This document shows positions 57,800 to 64,000 of a stretch of 64,000 nt of DNA, piece by piece; the first letter of the stretch is position 1; every line of letters starts with the position of its first letter. The stretch covers positions 205,842-269,841 of the forward strand of contig JADNRY010000061.1 in the NCBI GenBank assembly GCA_015501585.1, read 5' to 3'. Made by a program: the position numbers and the translations under genes. The DNA is from Rhodocollybia butyracea. Lineage: Eukaryota > Basidiomycota > Agaricomycetes > Agaricales > Omphalotaceae. The notes below the pieces were generated by a model. That model was not told the origin of the DNA and made no database searches. It was given only the letters and a program-made list of their open reading frames with translations.

Positions 57800-60700
57800 T
57801 CCCTTCGGTCAGAGTCGGGGATGGTTCTGGCGTTCAGCACTTGGATGCCGTGTAATAAACTCTGTCCCCTTCTTGTCCGTAAACGAATAGAGACCACCCT
57901 ATTCTGTCATCTTGTTGCCAATATGATTCACCCAAAAGTCTCCCTTCAGCTGACCAAAGTAGGCTGCGAGATACAAACTGCTTGCATTACTACAGTAATG
58001 AGTGGCGTTTCACGCTAACAGTGCTACATATCATGCCTGCCTAGATCCTATAATTCCGATGTCTTTGTCCCTGGAATGCTTCTTGGCTGCGTTTGCCACT
58101 AGGTATATACCTTGAACGTGAACGATGTCGCCCTGCCGTTCAATCTTGAATCTGGTCCACACTTGCTCCTCCACCTTACTCGCAAGAGGAGAATGCACAT
58201 CCGGCTTGGAGCTGCTGGTGAGTTACATTCTAAGCTTCACTACTAAATACTTCATGATTCAAGTATTGGGCTTGGTGGCCACAGGATGCGATATTGTTAT
58301 TACCATGCGAGGGGAAATGCAGTATATCTGGAAGTGAGCCGTTTCTCGATGTCCTGTTGACGCTGACTGCACTAACCGTCATTTTCAGAAAACCCCTGCG
58401 TATAACGTTTGTACGATGCCTTTTTTTTCAAGTTATGATGTGATATATTCCAATCGCACTCCATATGTATGTAGTACGATTTTTTTCAACACCGCCTGCG
58501 ACGATTCGAAATCACTGATTAGAATGCTATACTTAGAAGCAATATTGTTCTTACAAGTGCATGGCTAGATGGCGCTGAGCAGATTCCAGAACATCGTCGC
58601 AGGATTATAATGATTTTCCGGTTTCTCACATTCTCTATCATCCTTGTGTTACTTGAATTAGTTCTTATACTTCGAGGTCAGTCTAGAAACAAGTTTGTGG
58701 TTTCTATCTTTGATATCCAATCTTCTAGTTTACGCCCTATATGACCAAAGTCGGGCAGTGGGCATATCTCTTTTGCTACTGCTTATGTCAAGAATTGCTT
58801 CATCAGCCTATAGCATCTATGATCACCTACTGCGGTATTTGGGTATTTACGTGTAGGTATGCGAAAGGTGCTATAAAACAACCTAACAAAAACACTACCG
58901 CACCTAACCAGACTATCGATATGTAAGGGAGCGAGGGCGGGTTGTCAGAGATTCCCCGAGGGAAAGCTTTGTAATATCGGATGTACGCGCGCGACTGCTC
59001 CAGGTTCAAGACTGTAGCGCTAACGTGGGTAACTAAGCTTAGACAACTCTTAGAACTAAGTCGAGAGAAGCCTAGTTGGGGTGTACGAGTGTACGAGGGA
59101 ACCAGGTGTGTATGTCCAAATCAATTAACCAAAACCAAAACCAATACAACGAAACTAAGATTCTCCTAGGCAAACTCTGGCTCTAGCTAGAATAGTAATC
59201 TTGAGGTTTGTCAACAACCCTAGGCAAACTCTGGCACTAGCTGCTGTGACGCCGTAAAGTCCTCGACCAAACTCTGGGCCAAGCTACGATATTGTGAGTG
59301 AACTTAATCACTAGGAACTTGTACCACAATCTTAGTGGCTCGTCTAACTTCGTGAAGAAGTCAACTAAGGAACCCTCACTCTGGAGCCGAATAATCCCTT
59401 ACTAGAAGCCGTCCCCTCTAAGGAAGCAACTAGATTTGAGTTGATCTGGAGTTCGAGAGAACTCTACACACTTAAATTCGATCAAGATATAAATGGGCTT
59501 TGCGAAGCGCGTGAAGTTTATTACTTTCTTAAGATAACCAAGTCAGGAGGTGTCACGCTACTGATCCCGTGGGGACGTTCTACGGAGCACTGGTCTTAGC
59601 AGTCAAGTCGAGGGCAAGAAACTTGTCTTATTGAATAAATATATCTGGCTTATATACTGAGTAGAGAGAGTTTAATACGAAAAGTAGATGAAACAGATAC
59701 GGAGAGAGACGGAAAGAGAGTGGAACAGAGGAATCTGGCTCGGAAAGGAAACTCCAGCCTATATATGGTACACACGATAAAGAAATAGTCCATTCTTGGG
59801 TATATATCAGAGGTAAAATATGATTTTGTGAGGATTAACATAGTTTTAGAGTGTTTTGATCCGAGCGAGGTTTCTCCGATTACTCCACAATTCTCCGGGG
59901 TCAGGAGTACCTTTGCGCTTCATGATCACTCGCCGCCCGGTTTCCCTTGGGTGAGTTTCATTCTATTCCTCGGATAGTTCCGTCCATCCTGAGTGTGATT
60001 AACATTCTCTCGAGAAGACCTGTTATCTAGCTTTCCAACGACACCACTTATGATAATCTCGAGCAACTGCGCTGAGTATGTACAAGTGATTCCCAATAGT
60101 CGGCTTTAACTGATAAGACCTTCCGTGTATGATTTCTAAGATCAAATGTTTCGATTTGCCAAGGCTATCCCGGCGCGTAGCTTTCCATAGGACCGCTAAG
60201 CATGTTTCTACCGTCCTCACGGTTGCGACCGGTGCCGCGAATAGATCTTTACGGTTTTCCTCGGGATCGTTCTGGTCCATTGTTATGGACTGTAAAGTCC
60301 ACATCTTAACATAGCTTGTTGGGGGTCTTAGTGCGAGGGATGCCTTCCCTCATAATTCCTTCCCTCGAGTAACGCGTTGGCTTAGTACTTATCCCGCTTC
60401 GAGATGTCCTGTAGTTTAGAGAGTATGCACTCTTGGGTATAACTAGATTGACGATCTAGCGTTACGTCTCCGGGCAGCCCAGGTATCCTTGCTAGCTTGG
60501 CTCTAGGCTACGCTTGTGGGCGTACCTTCACAGCTTGCTGAGTATTATTGTTAAGTTCTTTGCCTCGGCAACAGCTATCATGCTCGGGCTCCGTATAACT
60601 CTCTTATTGCATTGTTTAACACGTACAAAGTGTCAAAATGTACGGTTACACGCCTTAGGCCGATTTTAGGCCTAATAGCGGTCCCCAGAGAAGATTGCAT

Positions 60701-61390
60701 TTATCGGCCATTGCGTTCCGAGTATCAATTTTGACGATGGCAGTAATGTGGCCTGGGTGCTTTTGTTTGTCCCTGTCAAAATGTCTTTCAATATCTATCT
60801 AACGAAGTAACGCTAGAGCTGGTATATTGATCGTTCAGTCGGTGATCATTATCCTGGCTCTGAAGCACACCATATGGGATCGTCGGTATTCTCACTAATT
60901 GTTCTCTCTCTTGAACAAAGATGGTCTGAAAGTGTTCAGCGCTATTTTTGGTAAGAGACTAGTCCGCTCATTTCCAGAACGCATATATTAACTTATTTTT
61001 TATCAATAGTGGGAATAGCTGCAACAACCGTGACCTCGATGAAGAAAGGGGCGAATCTTTATTTTTTCATATTTCCGTGAGTTGTGTGGCTGCCATGGGA
61101 TTCAGCTAGCACTGAATGACTCTACTTCCAGGCTTTTCATATCATTAATTTCAGCTGCGGTACATGCTCTTTGTCATTTGAACATAGTAAATCTAACTTT
61201 GCGCTTTCAGGGGTGCCACACCATTCTCAATCTGCAGAGATTGGAACTGGAATCGGCAGGTGCAGATGGGAGCTCGTCTGAGGAAAAGACAGATATCGAA
61301 TTGACAACTATCGCCGATGTCAATATAACAACCTGGGATGCACCATGGGACGCAAGGACGTTTCGGATAATTGAAGATGAAACCATTTAA
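57800..61390 (+). pseudogene. DUF6533-like seven-TM gene, copy X, interrupted
   Basis: Seven-TM protein family typical of mushrooms. Recognisable pieces: LGLVATGCDIVITMRGEMQYIWK (DUF6533-like start, near 58268), MIFRFLTFSIILVLLELVLILR near 58610-58675, VYALYDQSRAVGISLLLLLMSRIASSAYSIYDHLL near 58730-58830, then after a 1.84-kb insertion PEKIAFIGHCVPSINFDDGSNVAWVLLFVP near 60690-60770 and the C-terminal region to about 61390 (TWDAPWDARTFRIIEDETI). The pieces are in different frames and are broken by the insertion, so this copy is dead. Its sequence is colinear with copy Y, which lies immediately downstream. Confidence 0.68.
58837..60677 (-). mobile_element. 1,841-bp insertion with 5-bp target duplication
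   Basis: Interrupts copy X exactly where copy Y is continuous (CTACTGC-AGTCCCC in Y). The direct repeat GCGGT flanks it (58832-58836, 60678-60682); removing one GCGGT plus the insert restores colinearity. The ends are not TG...CA and are not inverted repeats. On the minus strand there is a TATATAAGCC promoter-like box and an AATAAG signal near 59625-59660, plus a 93-codon frame (60304-60023). A solo LTR or a coding-less LTR-type element is the best guess from the 5-bp duplication. The repeated CTAGGCAAACTCTGGC motif occurs at about 59167 and 59220. Confidence 0.65.
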
Positions 61391-61489
61391 GCAAGACGCA
61401 GGCCCGCCGAGCTCAAGGAATGACAGTGAAATGAAGCTTATTACTACTAATATCGACAATATAAACAGCATGGGATGCAAGGACAATGC

Positions 61490-63130
61490 CGCTGAGTGGA
61501 CGATAGTGGATGATACCGTTTGAGCAAGATCTAAGCCCTTCTGGAGGGATGTGTCACGATACTAATGGTGGACGGAACTGCCAGTTTGTATGGTTCCTTC
61601 CTGTCCTTAAACACAGAGCAATATGCACCATGTTCTGTCATCTCGTTGCCAGTGTTTTGGGATGTTCTACCAACTCACACATTTCTACGCATCATGGCTG
61701 CCTACAAGCTGCCCTGCTGATTCAATCCGTAGTAAATGTAATTTGGAGTCTGGACGTCTTCGTCCCTGGAACCCTTCTTCTGGGCTCACCACTAGGTATA
61801 TATATCCCAATGCGAAAGAGGTTGCCATGCTTAGGTAGGCTGACACTTGCTCTTCCACCTTACTCTTGGCCTCCAGACAAGAATGCACATCTGGCTTGGA
61901 GCTGCTGGTGATTTAACGTCCTTCCAAGCTTCACTATCCACTAAATACATCATTTCTCAAGTATTGGGCTTGGTGGCCACAGGATGCGATATTGTTATTA
62001 CCATGCAAGGAGCATCAGGAAAAGCCGTTTTTGCCTAGGTGACCCCAGAGTGGCCTAAAGCAAACTAGGTGACCTATGAATCCTATGGCATCCTAGGAAT
62101 TTGGGCTCATCCCTTGCCAGTCAAGGCTCTTGAGGATTGCCTAGGGTATCCTAGGCAAACCCAGGGCAAACCTAGGCTTACCTAGGGAATCCTCAAGAGC
62201 CTTGACTGGCAAGGGACAAGCCCAAATTCCTAGGATGCCATAGGATTCATAGGTCACCTAGTTTGCTTTAGGCCACTCTGGGGTCACCTAGGCAAAAACG
62301 GCTTTTCCTGATGAGAGATGCAATACATATGGAAGTGAGCAGGTCACGTTCCTCAATGTCCTATTTGCGCTAACCGCCATTTCCAGAAAACCCCGGCGCA
62401 TAACGTTTGTACGATGTCTTTTTGTTTTGATGCGATACATCCCAATTGCACTCCATACATATGTATTTTCGGGGGCTGACAACAACTCGAATCACTGATC
62501 ATGCTATAGTAGCAACATTGTTCTTACAAGATCATGGCTAGATGATGCTGAGCAGATCTCAGAACAATGTTGCAGGATTTTGAGGATTTTCCGGCTTCTC
62601 ACGTTCTCTATCATGCTTATGTTACTAGAACTGGTTCTTATACTTTGAGGTCCGTCCAGAAACGAGTCTGTGGCTTATATCTTTGATATCCAATCACCTA
62701 GTCTATGCCCTATATGACCAAAGTCGGGCAGTGGGCATATCTCTTTTGCTTCTGCTTATGTCAAGATTTACTTCCTCAGCCTATAGTGTTTACGATCACC
62801 TACTGCAGTCCCCAGAGAAGATTGAGTTTTTCGACTATTGCGTCCCGAGTATCAATTTCAAAGATGCCAGCAATCTGGTCTCTGTGCTTTCGTTCGTCCT
62901 TGTCAATACGTTTTCAGTATTTTCTCTGAGGAAGCACTAGATGTGGTGTATTGATCTTTCAGTCGGTGATCATTGCACTGGCTATGAAGCGCACCGTGTG
63001 GGACTTTCGCCGGTATTCTCATTCGTTATTCTCTGTTTTGAACAAAGATGGTCTGAAAGTGTTCAGCGCTATTGGTGGTAAGAGACTAGTCCGCTCATTT
63101 CCAGAACGCATACATTGACGTGTTATCAAC
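61490..63130 (+). pseudogene. DUF6533-like seven-TM gene, copy Y, interrupted
   Basis: Tandem partner of copy X. Recognisable are LGLVATGCDIVITMQG near 61966, a break by a 301-bp fold-back element, FRLLTFSIMLMLLELVLIL near 62590-62645, VYALYDQSRAVGISLLLLLMSRFTSSAYSVYDHLLQSPEKIEFFDYCVPSINFKDASNLVSVLSFVLVNTFSVF (about 62703-62930), and QSVIIALAMKRTVWDFRRYSHSLFSVLNKDGLKVFSAIG (about 62960-63078). The fold-back adds an in-frame stop shortly after GCDIVITMQG. Confidence 0.68.
62013..62313. mobile_element. 301-bp fold-back MITE with 126-bp arms
   Basis: The arms 62013-62138 and 62188-62313 are reverse complements over 126 bp with only two mismatched positions, around a 49-bp centre rich in CCTAGG. 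The termini are CATCAGG...CCTGATG. A 2-bp direct repeat AG flanks it (62011-62012, 62314-62315). Copy X lacks the element, and removing it plus one AG makes copy Y the same length as X across the site. No coding capacity. Confidence 0.9.
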
Positions 63131-63349
63131 AGTGTATGCTGTTCAAAAGTGGGAAAAAAATACCCACGCGCGCCGAAACTTTATTTCACGCAGAAAAGCT
63201 TTATAGTGTGCAGGCCAAAACTTTTCCTCAAATTCCTTTTGTTGCATTTCCTTTCAGTAATAGCTCATTAGATGTACATCTACTACTTAATTGTTATTAT
63301 ATAGTCCATAATACCCTCGTAAACTTAGTGAAAAGCTATCAAGGGAACC
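63131..63349. other. 3' flank of copy Y, nothing recognised
   Basis: AT-rich sequence with no supported gene between the seven-TM copy and the inverted-terminus element at the window end. A 103-codon frame (63115-63426) has no recognisable domain. Confidence 0.4.
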
Positions 63350-64000
63350 GGTACAGCCACAATGTATGTGAGCTCATGCTTTGGCCGGCCAAAGCGATCG
63401 GGGGGTGTGCTCACATGATTGCTTAACCGCACAGATCGAGTCAGCCTTCAGTGGCACGACCCGCCGACTCTTCACACTTTGGATAAGCTAGTTGTCTGAA
63501 ATGGTGAATAAAGAATAGTAGATACTACTAAACATGGTATATCTCAATGACCAATAAGTATAGATAAAGCTTGGTAGGGGCTCGAGCCTCGGCCCTGCGC
63601 TCCCCAAGCCCTGTCTGCCATCGAAGGCGAAGTTGCCGAAAAGACTGATTTTTGAATGTCACGCAACAATGAGCTATAAATCAAGCGGTGGTAAGACCGG
63701 CTCGAGCTACAGACTAAGCGGTGTAAGACCGACTTTCCAGAACGCGTAGTGAGAGCTGAAAAATATTGATGGGCTGGACTTCTATGAAGAGTTGGTGATA
63801 AGGCAAGTGATAAGCGTCAATTCTCACGTCTGCCTATCTTATCCTCCGATAGGCGCCTTTGGCGGACCAATCTAATCCACTATCTTATGGCATCTTATCT
63901 AGCTAGTTATCTCGCACCTGACCTAGTCAGTTACATCACCTCCATTGCCTGCTCGCTTTGGCTGGCCAAAGCATGAGCTCACGTACATTGTGGCTGTGCC
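63350..64000. mobile_element. Element with about 50-bp inverted termini, at window edge
   Basis: The sequence starting at 63350 (GG(T/C)ACAGCCACAATGTA(T/C)GTGAGC ... GCTTTGGCC) is the inverse of the last 50 or so bases of the window, with about three mismatches. The body has no transposase-like frame, so it is probably a MITE of about 650 bp. The target duplication cannot be checked because the right end reaches the window edge. Confidence 0.72.

Noticed and set aside
1..64000. CRISPR array, bacterial operon or phage features
   Set aside because: Spliced genes, intron signals and gene content are eukaryotic; no regularly spaced direct repeats with unique spacers are seen.

Overview
The window looks like chromosomal DNA of an agaricomycete (mushroom-forming basidiomycete). 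Nearly every recognisable gene is split by many short GT-AG introns of about 50-60 nt. The gene content is fungal: Arp2, ATP synthase subunit b, a Ytp1-like membrane protein, a LUFS/LisH regulator, a GH5 glucanase and an NmrA-like protein. Families expanded in mushrooms also appear: PsiD-type decarboxylase, tandem acyltransferases and DUF6533-type seven-TM proteins. All gene calls come from reading the sequence and recalling families; no search was run.

Left part (1-25.5 kb), conserved housekeeping-like genes: Arp2 (+); pyridoxal kinase (-), convergent with Arp2 and divergent from the next gene; a very large START-domain membrane protein (+); a LisH/LUFS transcription-type protein (+) with a reading-frame break in a Gly/Met repeat; a pyrimidine-rich gene-poor stretch; an intron-containing tRNA-Asp with a short D arm (-); a vezatin/Inp2-like membrane protein (-); an orphan type I membrane glycoprotein (-); ATP synthase subunit b (-); a Ytp1-like multi-TM protein (-); and an orphan secreted kinase-like protein (+).

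Middle part (25.9-38 kb), a rearranged region: an NmrA-like gene and a GH5 glucanase gene lie in tandem on the minus strand. About 3.4 kb (NmrA 5' end plus the whole GH5 gene) recurs at 34.1-37.5 kb. The second GH5 copy carries a 1-nt deletion, and the second NmrA copy is cut off at a 95-nt poly(A) tract. Between the copies lie a TA-flanked MITE, a hAT-like element with a perfect 8-bp target duplication, and a diverged repeat whose second copy is at 56.2-57.2 kb.

Right-centre (38.9-54.7 kb): a coiled-coil protein of unknown function, then a candidate secondary-metabolism cluster. This holds one PsiD/phosphatidylserine-decarboxylase-type enzyme and four intact BAHD/Tri101-type acyltransferase paralogues. 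All four acyltransferases have Gln where the family catalytic His should be. A degenerate WAPL-like gene fragment sits between the last two.

Right end (55-64 kb): tandem degenerate copies of a DUF6533-like seven-TM gene. One is interrupted by a 1.84-kb insertion with a 5-bp target duplication, the other by a near-perfect 301-bp fold-back element with a 2-bp duplication. Each paralogue shows the other's empty site. The window ends at or inside another element with long inverted termini.

The most interesting candidate system is the decarboxylase plus Gln-variant acyltransferase cluster at 41.5-54.7 kb. A pathway that decarboxylates an amino acid and then acylates the amine is an inference only.
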